The notes: generated by a model not told the origin, from the letters alone. A DNA stretch of 64,000 nt from QUBU01 sp014337915 (GCA_030263395.1 SZOW01000014.1:5629-69628), one strand, 5' to 3'; counted from the stretch's first letter, positions 19,976 through 28,250 are shown. Made by a program: numbers and translations.

Positions 19976-20005
19976 ACTTTCCGAAACCGTAACACCGGCA
20001 CCATC
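19976..20005 (+). repeat. REP-like 30-bp repeat, upstream copy
   Basis: Matches the arm at 22747-22776 at 28 of 30 positions in the same orientation (core CCGTAACACCGGCACC). It ends 2 bp before the MerR-type promoter of the P-type ATPase gene. With the copies behind that gene, it brackets the ATPase unit. Confidence 0.75.
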
Positions 20006-20007
20006 CC

Positions 20008-20039
20008 TTGACCTTGAAGCCGGGTGCAAGGTGGATCAT
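20008..20039 (+). promoter_or_regulatory. MerR-type metal-responsive promoter of the P-type ATPase gene
   Basis: The dyad ACCTTG (20011-20016) and CAAGGT (20027-20032) is perfect, with a 10-bp spacer. It lies between a TTGACC -35 box (20008-20013) and a GATCAT -10-like box (20034-20039) spaced 20 bp. The overlong spacer with a central dyad is the hallmark of promoters activated by CueR, ZntR, PbrR or CadR. No metal-type merR gene lies next to it. Confidence 0.7.
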
Positions 20040-20083
20040 GGCTGGAAGGCGGCCTCCCTTCGGGCCGCAGGAAGCACGTCGCC

Positions 20084-22681
20084 ATGAGCCAGGCCATCGC
20101 CGCCACCTCATCCCCGGGTTCCAGCCTGCGCGTGAAAATCGCCGGCATGGACTGCGGCAGCTGCGCCATGACCATCGAGAACAGCATGCGCCAGCTGCCG
20201 GGCGTGACCGCGGTATCGGTGAGCTTCACCACCGAATCCATGGAACTGCAGGGTGCGGCGACTCTGGAACAGGTCGAGCAACGCCTGCGGGAACTCGGCT
20301 ACCGCCTGCAGGGCGACACGCCGCAGGCGCAGGTACCGCAGACGGAGGCGCCACGTGGTGCAGCGGGGTTCCTGCGTTTTCTCTGGTCGCAGCGCACGCT
20401 GCGGATGGCGCTGGTGGTCGCTGGCCTGGTGTTTGCCGGCATTCCGCTGCTGGCCCAGGCCCCGTCCCTGCTCGGCTTCGCGGCCCTGGACCTGCTGTTC
20501 GCCTGCGCCGTCGTCGTCACTGGCGTGCCGGTGTTCCTCAAGGGACTGCGGGCGCTGCTGTTCGCGCGGCACATGACCATCGACCTGCTGATGGCGGTGG
20601 CGGCGATCGGTGCACTGGGCATCGGCGAGACCGGCGAGGCCGTGACCGTCATCCTTCTCTATACGCTCGGCGAAGCACTGGAGGCCTACAGCGCCGAACG
20701 CGCCCGCAGCTCGCTGCGCAGCCTGATGTCCCTGCAGCCCCAGGAGGCCACCGTGCTCCGCGAACACCGCGGCGGCCATGGGCAGGAGGAGCATCACGAT
20801 CATCACGGTCATGCAGGCCATGACGAGGAGCACGTACACGCCGGCTGCGATCACGACCACGGGCACGGGCATGAGCCTGAGCATGAGCACGATCACGAAC
20901 ACGGCGGCCATGCCCACGCCGCCCATGCGCATGGTCACGCGGAACACCAGCACGAAAGGCACGAGCATTCCGGCTGTGGCCATGAGCACCATAACGATCA
21001 TGGGCACGGGCACGACCATGACCATGACCATGACCATGACCACGATCATGCCCACGGTGATGCGCATGATCATGGGCCGGCACCGGCTGCAGCAACGGCC
21101 CACGACCACTCCGCCGACGACGTCCACTATCACCAGGTCGTGGTGCCGGTCGCCGAGGTCCAGGTCGGCGAGACGGTTCTGGTGCGACCCGGCCAGCGCA
21201 TTCCGGTCGATGGCGTGATCATCCGCGGCACTTCTTCGGTCAACCAGGCCGCTGTGACCGGCGAAAGCATGCCCGTGCCCCGGGCCGCGGGCGATGAGGT
21301 GATGGCCGGCACCGTCAACGGCGAGGGTGCGCTCGAGATCCGCGTCAGCCGCGCGGCAGGTGATGCCACCATCGCGCGTATCGCCCGGCTGGTGGAACAG
21401 GCCCAGGCGCAGCGCAGCCCGGCCGAGCGCTTCATCGACCGCTTCGCGCGCTACTACACGCCGGCGGTGGTGCTGCTCGCCGCGCTGGTGGTGGCCATTC
21501 CGGTGATGCTGCTCGGCCAGCCGCTGCTCGACGGCGCCGATGGCAGCCACGGCTGGCTATACCGCGGCCTCGCGCTGCTGATCATCGCCTGCCCCTGCGC
21601 GCTGGTGATCAGCATTCCCGTCACTGTGGTGAGCAGCCTGACCCGGCTCGCCAACCTCGGGGTGCTGGTGAAGGGCGGCGCCCAGCTCGACCGGCTCGCC
21701 GACGTGCGCGCCGTGGCTTTCGACAAGACCGGCACGCTGACTTACGGCCGTCCGCAGGTCACCGCCGTGCGCGGCGGTGACTGCGATCACCACGAGGACA
21801 GCGCGAACGACTGCGAACGCTGCGAGGACGTCGTCGCCCTGGCCGCCAGCGTCGAGCGTGCCTCCGAGCACCCGGTCGCGCATGCCATCATGGCGGCAGC
21901 GTCCTCCCGCCAGATCCAGCACCGCTACCAGGCCTCCGCCGTCATGGCCCACGCCGGCCGCGGCATCAGCGGCGAGCTGGGCAATGGCATGAAGGTTGCG
22001 GTCGGCAGCGATGCGCTGTTCACGACGCCAGGCGCCATCGAGGCACCGTTGTCGCAGCGTGCCGCCGGCGCGCGCGACGCCGGCCAGACGGTGATGTTCG
22101 TGGCGCGCGACGATGCGGTGGTGGGCTTCATCGGCGTGCAGGACGAGGTCCGCGACGCCAGCCGCGTCGCACTCGCCGAACTGCAGGCCGCGAACCCGCC
22201 GGTCGCAGCCGCCATGCTCACCGGCGACAACCCGCAAGCCGCCGCCCGTGTCGCCGAGCGCGTCGGCAACATCGCCGAGGTGCGCGCCGGCCTGCTCCCC
22301 GAGGACAAGCTGCGCGCCATCGAGGAGCTGCACCAGCGCTACGGCGTGGTCGCCATGGTCGGCGACGGCATCAACGACGCCCCGGCGCTCGCCCGCGCCG
22401 ACATCGGCATCGCCATGGGCGCCGGCACCGCCCAGGCGATGGAAACCGCCGACGTGGTGCTGATGCAGGACGACCTGTCGCATGTGCCGATGGCCCTGCG
22501 CATCGCGCGCCGGTCACGCACGCTGGTAAAGCAGAACATCGCCCTCAGCCTCGGGCTCAAGCTCGTCGTGCTGTTGCTGGCGGTGCCCGGCATCACCACG
22601 CTGTGGATGGCCGTGCTCGCCGACGTCGGCGCCACCATGCTGGTGACGCTCAACGGCATGCGCGCCCTGCGCGCAAGATGA
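20084..22681 (+). CDS. Heavy-metal P1B-type ATPase with very His-rich cytoplasmic insert (ZntA/CadA-like)
   Basis: 865 residues. An N-terminal metal-binding domain holds GMDCGSCAMTIE (about 21-32). Phosphatase motif TGES is at about 390, the membrane motif CPC (IACPCALVIS) near 502, phosphorylation motif DKTGTLTYG near 547, the P1B-specific HP as ASEHPVAHAI, and the hinge GDGINDAPALARADIG. The CPC motif and C-terminal helices suit Zn/Cd/Pb export. Between helices 4 and 5, about residues 227-350, lies an unusually long stretch dominated by His, Asp, Glu and Gly, probably a zinc-binding loop. An in-frame ATG 60 bp upstream lies in the promoter; the chosen ATG follows CAGGAAG. A MerR-type promoter lies just upstream. 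Confidence 0.93.
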   Translation: MSQAIAATSSPGSSLRVKIAGMDCGSCAMTIENSMRQLPGVTAVSVSFTTESMELQGAATLEQVEQRLRELGYRLQGDTPQAQVPQTEAPRGAAGFLRFLWSQRTLRMALVVAGLVFAGIPLLAQAPSLLGFAALDLLFACAVVVTGVPVFLKGLRALLFARHMTIDLLMAVAAIGALGIGETGEAVTVILLYTLGEALEAYSAERARSSLRSLMSLQPQEATVLREHRGGHGQEEHHDHHGHAGHDEEHVHAGCDHDHGHGHEPEHEHDHEHGGHAHAAHAHGHAEHQHERHEHSGCGHEHHNDHGHGHDHDHDHDHDHDHAHGDAHDHGPAPAAATAHDHSADDVHYHQVVVPVAEVQVGETVLVRPGQRIPVDGVIIRGTSSVNQAAVTGESMPVPRAAGDEVMAGTVNGEGALEIRVSRAAGDATIARIARLVEQAQAQRSPAERFIDRFARYYTPAVVLLAALVVAIPVMLLGQPLLDGADGSHGWLYRGLALLIIACPCALVISIPVTVVSSLTRLANLGVLVKGGAQLDRLADVRAVAFDKTGTLTYGRPQVTAVRGGDCDHHEDSANDCERCEDVVALAASVERASEHPVAHAIMAAASSRQIQHRYQASAVMAHAGRGISGELGNGMKVAVGSDALFTTPGAIEAPLSQRAAGARDAGQTVMFVARDDAVVGFIGVQDEVRDASRVALAELQAANPPVAAAMLTGDNPQAAARVAERVGNIAEVRAGLLPEDKLRAIEELHQRYGVVAMVGDGINDAPALARADIGIAMGAGTAQAMETADVVLMQDDLSHVPMALRIARRSRTLVKQNIALSLGLKLVVLLLAVPGITTLWMAVLADVGATMLVTLNGMRALRAR
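21014..21037 (+). repeat. In-frame hexanucleotide tandem repeat (GACCAT x4) in the His-rich loop
   Basis: Four perfect GACCAT units, followed by two near-copies up to 21049, encode alternating Asp-His. Because the unit is six bases, slippage would change loop length without shifting the frame. Confidence 0.85.
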
Positions 22682-22806
22682 CGGTGCCGGTGTTACGGTT
22701 ACGGAAAGTCCGGGCCGCCTGACGCTGTACTTTCAGCGGGTAACCAACTTTCCGTAACCGTAACACCGGCACCGTCAATGACCCGTAACCGTAACACCGG
22801 CACCGT
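22680..22806. repeat. REP-like element: perfect 30-bp inverted repeat plus a third direct copy
   Basis: Arms 22680-22709 and 22747-22776 are exact reverse complements with a 37-bp loop. A further 24-bp copy of the right arm follows at 22783-22806. The element starts within the ATPase stop codon and its last copy forms the first codons of the GH17-like gene. The core is CCGTAACACCGGCACC or its complement. Confidence 0.8.
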
Positions 22807-24439
22807 TACACCGGTTTTTCTTGCGCTGGCGCTGGGGGCTGCGGCGATACTGATGTTCTGGCGCTGGCTCGGTGCCCCGGTGGTGCTACCTGGAGTACCG
22901 GGCGGCCGCCTGGACTGCCTGTCCTACACGCCCTTCGAGCCCGGCTCGCGCACCACCCGCACGCCGGGCTGGGTGTCGCCGGCGCGTATCGACGCCGACC
23001 TGCGCCAGCTGCAGTCATACACGAACTGCCTGCGGGTCTACACGCCCATCGGCACCACGCCAGACGTCATCCGGGCGGCGGAGAAACTCGGCATGCAGGT
23101 GCTGCTGGGTGCCTGGATCGGCTCGAACCTGGAGCAGAACGAGCGCGAGGTCGCCGCCGCCCTGCAACTGGCGCGCGCGCATCCCGCGACCATCAGCGCC
23201 ATCGTCGTCGGCAACGAGGTGCTGCTGCGCCGGGAAATGAGCCCCGGAAAACTTGCGGAACTGATCCGCGAGGTGCGCGCCGCGAGCCCGGTGCCGGTGG
23301 GCTACGCCGACGTGGCGCATTTCATCGACGAGGCACCGGAGGTGGCCAGGGCCGCCGATCTGCTGCTGATCCATATCCTGCCGTACTGGGACGAGCCGCA
23401 GCCGCCGTCGGCCGCTGCCTCGGTTGCGCAGGTATTCCTGGTCCATGACCGCTTCGTCGCGCACTGGCCCGGCCGCGAGGTGATGATCGGCGAGACCGGC
23501 TGGCCATCGGCTGGCCGCCAGCGCGGCCCGGGCCGCCCGACACTGCTCAACGAAGCGCGGTTCCTGCGCGGCTTCGCCGCCGAAGCAGCCGCCCGCGGCA
23601 TCCGCTACAACCTCATCGAGGCCATCGACCAGCCCTGGAAGCGTGCGGCCGAGGGCACCGTCGGCGGCTACTGGGGCCTGCTCGACGAGTATCGCCAGCC
23701 CAAGTTCGCACTGCAGGGCCCGGTCTCCAACCACCCGCGGTGGCGTGGCGAAGCCGCCGCGACCGGCCTGCTGTTCGCGCTGCTGCTCGCCTCGGGCCTG
23801 CCTGTCCGGCCGCGCGCGGCGGGCTGGCTGGCCTGGACCACCGTATCGCTGGCCGGCGCCTTCGCGCTCGTGTTCCAGTGGGAAGCAGCGCAGGTCACCG
23901 CACGCAGCGTCAGCGGCTGGATCGGCGCCGGGCTGGCGGCCGCGGCAACACTCGCTGCCGTCGGCTCGCTGCGCGGGATGCTGTCGTCCGATGCCCAGCC
24001 TCCCGCGCCGGCCGCCAGCCTCGCGACGGTAACCGCGGCGCTCGCCCGCCCGCTGGCGCTGCTGCGTGATCCTTCGCTGCGCCTCGGCGCCTTCGCCGGC
24101 CTGGTGATGCTGGCAGCTGCATGGATCACGATCATGCTCGCCGTCGAACCGCGCCATACCGACATCCCCATCGCCGCCTTCGCCCTGCCCGCGCTGGCAC
24201 TGGCGATCCGCCTGGCCGGGCACGCCGGCAACGACCAGCGGGAAGCCGCATGGCTGGCCGTGATGCTGCTGAGCTGCGGGCTCTGGCAACTGGAGCCCAC
24301 GAACCCCGAGTCGCTCGCCTGGTTCGCGGTCTGCCTGCTGCTGGCGCTGCCCTGGGGCGGCGCGCTGTGCCAGGAAGTGGCGCGACTCGGCCACGGTGCA
24401 CCGGTGCCTTGCGGCGCCGGCGCGAACACTAGGCGCTGA
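22778..24439 (+). CDS. GH17-family glycosidase-like domain fused to a polytopic membrane domain
   Basis: 553 residues. After an N-terminal membrane anchor (PVFLALALGAAAILMFW), a TIM-barrel of the GH17 type covers about 40-330. The probable acid/base Glu is in VVGNEVLLRR (about 145) and the nucleophile in MIGETGWPSAG (about 239). The C-terminal 220 residues hold about seven hydrophobic helices. GH17-membrane fusions in proteobacteria act in making or branching beta-glucans, often with a family-2 glycosyltransferase, but none is adjacent here. The first 12 codons coincide with a REP-like repeat, so a recent upstream insertion may have reshaped the N-terminus. A GH5 beta-1,3-glucanase homologue lies at 55.6 kb. 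Confidence 0.78.
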   Translation: MTRNRNTGTVTPVFLALALGAAAILMFWRWLGAPVVLPGVPGGRLDCLSYTPFEPGSRTTRTPGWVSPARIDADLRQLQSYTNCLRVYTPIGTTPDVIRAAEKLGMQVLLGAWIGSNLEQNEREVAAALQLARAHPATISAIVVGNEVLLRREMSPGKLAELIREVRAASPVPVGYADVAHFIDEAPEVARAADLLLIHILPYWDEPQPPSAAASVAQVFLVHDRFVAHWPGREVMIGETGWPSAGRQRGPGRPTLLNEARFLRGFAAEAAARGIRYNLIEAIDQPWKRAAEGTVGGYWGLLDEYRQPKFALQGPVSNHPRWRGEAAATGLLFALLLASGLPVRPRAAGWLAWTTVSLAGAFALVFQWEAAQVTARSVSGWIGAGLAAAATLAAVGSLRGMLSSDAQPPAPAASLATVTAALARPLALLRDPSLRLGAFAGLVMLAAAWITIMLAVEPRHTDIPIAAFALPALALAIRLAGHAGNDQREAAWLAVMLLSCGLWQLEPTNPESLAWFAVCLLLALPWGGALCQEVARLGHGAPVPCGAGANTRR

Positions 24440-24836
24440 ACTCGCGCGGGTCCGGCGGCTCCTCCCCGATCCGCGGCAGGCGCAGCAGCGCCGCCAGCAC
24501 GGCCGGGACCGACCAGGCGGGGTCGTAGAGGTACAGGCCGGCGCCACCGACGAAGAGCGCGGCGGCCGCGAATCCCGCGGCGGTACGGCGCCGCGTAAAC
24601 CAGGCCAGCACCGCGAGCGCCAAACCCGCCTGGCCGTAGTGGGGCGGGAACGTCAGCACGATCAGCGCATCACGGACCGCGCACAACGCCGGCGGGGCCG
24701 CCGCTTCGCACAGCGTGTGCAGCGACTGCGGCTCGATCACCATGAACCTCGCGGCCCACCCGAGATAGCTGCCCGCCGCCAGCAGCAGCAGCCCGAACAG
24801 CGGGGCGAAGGGTTGCAGGCGCGGCGCGCGGCTCAT
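24429..24836 (-). CDS. Small integral membrane protein, unknown function
   Basis: 135 residues with about four hydrophobic helices (FAPLFGLLLLAAGSYLGWAA, DALIVLTFPPHYGQAGLALA, AAGFAAAALFVGGAGLYLY). No domain recognised. The chosen ATG begins just before the first helix; longer in-frame starts would run through the hairpin at 24841. The 3' end overlaps the convergent GH17-like gene by 11 bp. It is divergent from another small membrane protein gene. Confidence 0.65.
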   Translation of the reverse strand: MSRAPRLQPFAPLFGLLLLAAGSYLGWAARFMVIEPQSLHTLCEAAAPPALCAVRDALIVLTFPPHYGQAGLALAVLAWFTRRRTAAGFAAAALFVGGAGLYLYDPAWSVPAVLAALLRLPRIGEEPPDPREFSA

Positions 24837-24840
24837 GGCG

Positions 24841-24885
24841 GCATTGTAGTGCCGGCGGCGTTCCGCGCCGCGGGCACTACAATGC
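24841..24885. repeat. Long hairpin between two divergent small membrane-protein genes
   Basis: GCATTGTAGTGCC pairs with GGCACTACAATGC, and inside it GCGGCG pairs with CGCCGC, with one G-G mismatch and a 5-base loop, giving about 19 paired bases. It starts 5 bp before the minus-strand ATG. No T-tract follows, so it is more likely a palindromic repeat or operator than a terminator. Confidence 0.7.
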
Positions 24886-24916
24886 CTGACCATCGAGCTG
24901 CCGCGGAAAACCGAAC

Positions 24917-25318
24917 ATGGAAAGCACACGTCTCTGGTTCGCCCGCCTGGTCATGGCCTACGCGCTGCTGATCTTCAGCTTTGGCAGCTGGCTCTACATC
25001 GCCGAGCCACTGGAACACATCGCGCACTTCGGCATCGGCGCTTCCGGCGCCCCGGAGTCCGTCAACTTCCTGCGCGCCGGGCCGGGTGCGCTGTTCCTGT
25101 CGATGGCGCTGTTCGCCGCCGGCGGCCTGCTGCGGCCTGCATGGCTGCGCCAGTGCCTGCTGGTGCTGGTGATCATCAATGCCTGCGTGGTCGCGGTGCG
25201 CCTGCTCGGCATCGGCCTCGAGGGCATCACGCCGGTCCAGCTCTCGGAGCTGCGCAACGAGGGGCTCTCCTGGCTGCTGTTCCTCGGTGCCCTGCTGGCC
25301 TGCCCGTCCGCCCGCTGA
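24917..25318 (+). CDS. Small integral membrane protein (DUF4345-like)
   Basis: 133 residues with four predicted helices (LVMAYALLIFSFGSWLYIAE, ALFLSMALFAAGGLL, LLVLVIINACVVAVRLLGIG, LSWLLFLGALLACP). The layout and the FLRAGPGALFLSMALF segment resemble the DUF4345 group of four-helix proteins of unknown function. It precedes a glutathione transferase gene by 63 bp on the same strand and may share its transcript. Confidence 0.7.
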   Translation: MESTRLWFARLVMAYALLIFSFGSWLYIAEPLEHIAHFGIGASGAPESVNFLRAGPGALFLSMALFAAGGLLRPAWLRQCLLVLVIINACVVAVRLLGIGLEGITPVQLSELRNEGLSWLLFLGALLACPSAR

Positions 25319-25381
25319 GGCCAGGCCTTGAAACATGCAGCGCCAGCCCCCATCTGAGCTGCAGTCGGAAAGGAGAACAAT

Positions 25382-25987
25382 ATGAAGCTCTACTACAGCC
25401 CCGGCGCCTGCTCGCTGGCCTCGCACATTGCCCTGCTCGAGGCCGGCCTGCCCTTCGAAGCGGTCAGGGTCGGCCGCGACAAGAAGACGGCCGACGGCAA
25501 CGACTTCAACGTCATCAACCCCAAGGGCTACGTGCCCGCCCTGGCATTGGACGACGGCCAGCTGCTCACCGAGGGCACGGCGGTGCTGCAATACATCGCC
25601 GACCGCAATCCGGCCTCGGGCCTGGCACCGCCCGCCGGTGACCTGCAGCGCTACCGGCTGCTGGAATGGCTGGGCTACATCAACTCCGAGATCCACAAGA
25701 ACTTCTCGCCGTTCTTCAATCCGGCCGCCACGGCGCAGATGAAGGACATGGCGAAGGCGAACCTGCAGCGGCGCCTGGCCTACGCCGAGCAGGCGCTGGG
25801 CGACAAGCCCTTCCTCCTCGGCGAGCGCTTCACGGTCGCCGATGCCTATCTGTTCACCATCCTCGGCTGGGGCCCGGCCGCCGGTGTCGACATTGGCCAG
25901 TGGCCGGGACTCAAGGCGCTGCACGCTCGCGTCGGTGCGCGGCCGAAGGTCCAGGCGGCGATGAAGGCCGAGGGACTGGCGAAGTAA
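25382..25987 (+). CDS. Glutathione S-transferase, beta-class (GstA-like)
   Basis: 201 residues, normal for the family. The N-terminal thioredoxin-like domain has MKLYYSPGACSLASHIAL with the beta-class Cys at residue 10 and a cis-Pro in GYVPALALDDG; the glutathione-contacting LTEGTAVLQYI follows. The C-terminal helical domain includes the folding motif FTVADAYLFTIL. It conjugates glutathione to electrophiles in the cytoplasm. A strong AAAGGAG sequence stands 6 bp before the ATG. Confidence 0.93.
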   Translation: MKLYYSPGACSLASHIALLEAGLPFEAVRVGRDKKTADGNDFNVINPKGYVPALALDDGQLLTEGTAVLQYIADRNPASGLAPPAGDLQRYRLLEWLGYINSEIHKNFSPFFNPAATAQMKDMAKANLQRRLAYAEQALGDKPFLLGERFTVADAYLFTILGWGPAAGVDIGQWPGLKALHARVGARPKVQAAMKAEGLAK

Positions 25988-26000
25988 CTCTGGAACATCC

Positions 26001-26028
26001 GGCCGGCCAGGCAAGCGCCTGGCCGGCC
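26001..26028. terminator. GC-rich hairpin between convergent genes
   Basis: A perfect 12-bp stem (GGCCGGCCAGGC with its complement) and AAGC loop lie 13 bp after the GST stop and 16 bp from the end of the convergent gene. It has no T-tract, so bidirectional termination is only a probable role. Confidence 0.5.
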
Positions 26029-26044
26029 CGCGATCAGGTCGGGA

Positions 26045-26767
26045 TCAGGCGACTGGCTGCGCGTCGCCGCGCCGGCGCCTCGCCCAGCGCATCAGGACTG
26101 CACCGGCAGGCAGCAGCCAGATGGCGCCCGGTGCGGGTACGGCCGTCTGGATCGCACCGACGGCATCGATATCGGCACCCTGCGGGCTGGTCTCCGGATC
26201 ACCCGTGACGACATCGGTGATGCGCACGTAGGTGAAGAGATCCGTGGTACCGAAGCCCAGCCGGTCGATGTCGAACCCGTAGGTGAAGACACCGATGCTG
26301 CCACCGGCTCCACCGGTGATGCTGCCGACGTTGAACCAGGTGTTGCCATCGCTGCTGATGTCCAGCGTCGTGGCCTCGGACACGCCGACCTCCACCAGGT
26401 ACAGATCGTCGAAACCGTCGCCGGTGCCGGTCACGCTGCCCGATGCGCTGCTGCCGGACAACAGGTTGTCCGTGAACCGCAGCACCAGCACGCCGGCATC
26501 ACCCAGCGAGGTGAACTTGCAGTTCGTCGTGCTGGGTGCGCTGAAACAGGCCAGGCCGTTGGTCGTGTTCACGTCTGGCACGCCCAGCGCATTGTTGGCA
26601 TCGAGGAATGCCGCGGCTGGACCCGCGCCGGGCGTGAAGCTCACCACCTGGTCAGCAAATGAAGCCGCACCCTGCGGGAAGTCGACGCCGTTGTAGATCG
26701 CCGCTGGCGCTGGCGCGACGGCCAGCAGGGGGGACAGGAACGCAAATACGCGAGCGAGGTTTTTCAT
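26045..26767 (-). CDS. Exported protein with VPAPG-type C-terminal sorting signal
   Basis: 240 residues. Signal peptide (VFAFLSPLLAVAPAPAA), a beta-rich body (DGFDDLYLVEVGVSEATTLD, FDIDRLGFGTTDLFTYVRIT) and the tail AVPAPGAIWLLPAGAVLMRW followed by ARRRR. The Pro-rich motif, helix and basic end match PEP-CTERM-like sorting tails and parallel the protein at 10197-10787. Such proteins are processed by exosortase and associate with exopolysaccharide. A good AAGGAG lies before the ATG. Confidence 0.72.
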   Translation of the reverse strand: MKNLARVFAFLSPLLAVAPAPAAIYNGVDFPQGAASFADQVVSFTPGAGPAAAFLDANNALGVPDVNTTNGLACFSAPSTTNCKFTSLGDAGVLVLRFTDNLLSGSSASGSVTGTGDGFDDLYLVEVGVSEATTLDISSDGNTWFNVGSITGGAGGSIGVFTYGFDIDRLGFGTTDLFTYVRITDVVTGDPETSPQGADIDAVGAIQTAVPAPGAIWLLPAGAVLMRWARRRRGDAQPVA

Positions 26768-26795
26768 CGTTATTCTCCTTCGCGATCGCGATTTG

Positions 26796-26823
26796 AGTAT
26801 ACGCCCGGCGTTCCGGCCGGCAA
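26796..26823 (-). promoter_or_regulatory. Candidate sigma-70 promoter of the VPAPG-tailed protein gene
   Basis: Read on the minus strand, TTGCCG and TATACT are separated by 16 bp, about 30 bp before the start codon. The palindrome CGCGATCGCG lies between the -10 box and the ribosome-binding site. Confidence 0.4.
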
Positions 26824-26885
26824 TGCCCCCGTCGGCCCGGCGGCAGGGGCGCCCGGCGCTATTGCGCTGCAGCGCCGCTGGCCGC

Positions 26886-28250
26886 CTACAGTGTCTGCTT
26901 ATATAGCTTCCCGTCCTTCATGATCAGCCTGACGTTTTTCGCCGGGTCCTCCAGCAGCCGCACGTCCGCCAGCGGATCGCCCTCCACCACCAGCAGGTCG
27001 GCGTAGGCCCCCTCCCGGATGACGCCCAGCGGCCCTTCCTGGTACGGATTGCGCGGCCCGGTCAGCGCCAGCAGCTTCGCGTTGATGCTGGTCGCCTGCT
27101 TCAGGATCTCCAGCGAAGTGAACCAGCGCAGCCGGTAACCGAATTCGCTGGGACCGGCCTCGTAGGCGCGCATCGAGCCGAAGGCATCGGTGCCGAAGGC
27201 CACCGGGATACCGAGCTTCTTCGCATTGCCCATCAGGTTGTCGACACCGGCGATCACCTGCGCGCCCTTGCGGCCACGCTCGGTGTCGGCGGCCCGCGCG
27301 GCATAGCGGCGCGCGGCGCCGAAGGACTGCGAGGAGAGGTAGGCGCCCTCGGCCTTGATGCGCTTCAGCGTCGCCTCGGAGATCAGGTGCCCGTGCTCGA
27401 TGACCTTGACGCCGGCATCGAGCGCGCGGTTGACCGCGGCGTCGGTGTAGGCATGCACCGCCACGTAGGTGCCCCAGTCGGCGGCCGACTCCACCGCCGC
27501 GCGCATTTCCTCGAGGCTGAACTGCGTGGTGTCGATGGGATCGTACTGCGAGGAGATGCCGCCGCCCGCCATCATCTTGATGGCCGTCGCGCCCTGGCGC
27601 AGCGACTCGCGCACCGCGCGACGCACCTCGGCCGGACCATCGGCGAGTAGCGCATAGCGGTGCTCGAAGGCATCGGGCACGCCGCCGCCATTCGGATGGC
27701 GCTCGGTCAGGTCGCGGAAATCCCCATGGCCGCTGGTCTGCGAAATGAAGGCCGCCGAGGTGTACACCCGCGGCCCCTCGGCGATGCCCTCGGCGATCGC
27801 CCGCGCCAGTCCCTGCGAGGGGCCGCCGAGGTCACGCACCGTGGTCCAGCCATGCATCAGCACGATGCGCGCGGCCTGCAGCGATAGTGCATCGACGTAG
27901 CCCGGGTCCTCGCGGAACGGCCGGTCCATGGGCAGTGCCAGGTGGGTGTGCGCATCGATGATGCCCGGCATCAGCAGGCGGCCGCCGCCGTCGATGACGG
28001 TGGCCCCGGCCGGCGCCTCGATCGCGGCGGCGATGCGGCGGATCAGGTGCCCCTCGACCAGCACGCTCTGCCCGGGCGTGGCGCGATCGGCGACACCGTC
28101 CCAGACGCTGACATTGCGGATCAGCACTGCCGGCGGCGGCGCCTCCGCGGCGGGCGGTGCGCCGCCCGGGCGCCCCTGAGCGCCGGCCACGGCACTGGCC
28201 AGCAGGGCCGCGAGGCCCGCGGCGACGACGGTCAACGATGATCTGCACAT
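26886..28250 (-). CDS. Exported metal-dependent amidohydrolase (imidazolonepropionase/prolidase-like)
   Basis: 454 residues. Signal peptide (LTVVAAGLAALLASAVAGAQ). The amidohydrolase fold shows the first metal motif DAHTHLAL in LMPGIIDAHTHLALPMD, KMMAGGGISSQYDP around the central Lys, and the downstream histidines YVAVHAY and VIEHGHL, then the Asp of AFGTDAFG. This subgroup includes exported Xaa-Pro dipeptidase-like and mycotoxin-degrading enzymes. The second of two close ATG codons is used because GGAGG stands 8 bp before it but only 3 bp before the first. The substrate is unknown. Confidence 0.87.
   Translation of the reverse strand: MCRSSLTVVAAGLAALLASAVAGAQGRPGGAPPAAEAPPPAVLIRNVSVWDGVADRATPGQSVLVEGHLIRRIAAAIEAPAGATVIDGGGRLLMPGIIDAHTHLALPMDRPFREDPGYVDALSLQAARIVLMHGWTTVRDLGGPSQGLARAIAEGIAEGPRVYTSAAFISQTSGHGDFRDLTERHPNGGGVPDAFEHRYALLADGPAEVRRAVRESLRQGATAIKMMAGGGISSQYDPIDTTQFSLEEMRAAVESAADWGTYVAVHAYTDAAVNRALDAGVKVIEHGHLISEATLKRIKAEGAYLSSQSFGAARRYAARAADTERGRKGAQVIAGVDNLMGNAKKLGIPVAFGTDAFGSMRAYEAGPSEFGYRLRWFTSLEILKQATSINAKLLALTGPRNPYQEGPLGVIREGAYADLLVVEGDPLADVRLLEDPAKNVRLIMKDGKLYKQTL

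Noticed and set aside
20778..21060. CRISPR-like or satellite repeat in the ATPase gene
   Set aside because: The repetition is an in-frame His/Asp-coding stretch without spacers; it is part of the protein.
24833..26014. 393-codon minus-strand frame opposite the GST and DUF4345-like genes
   Set aside because: The plus-strand genes have clear family motifs and a strong ribosome-binding site; the minus frame is low-complexity.
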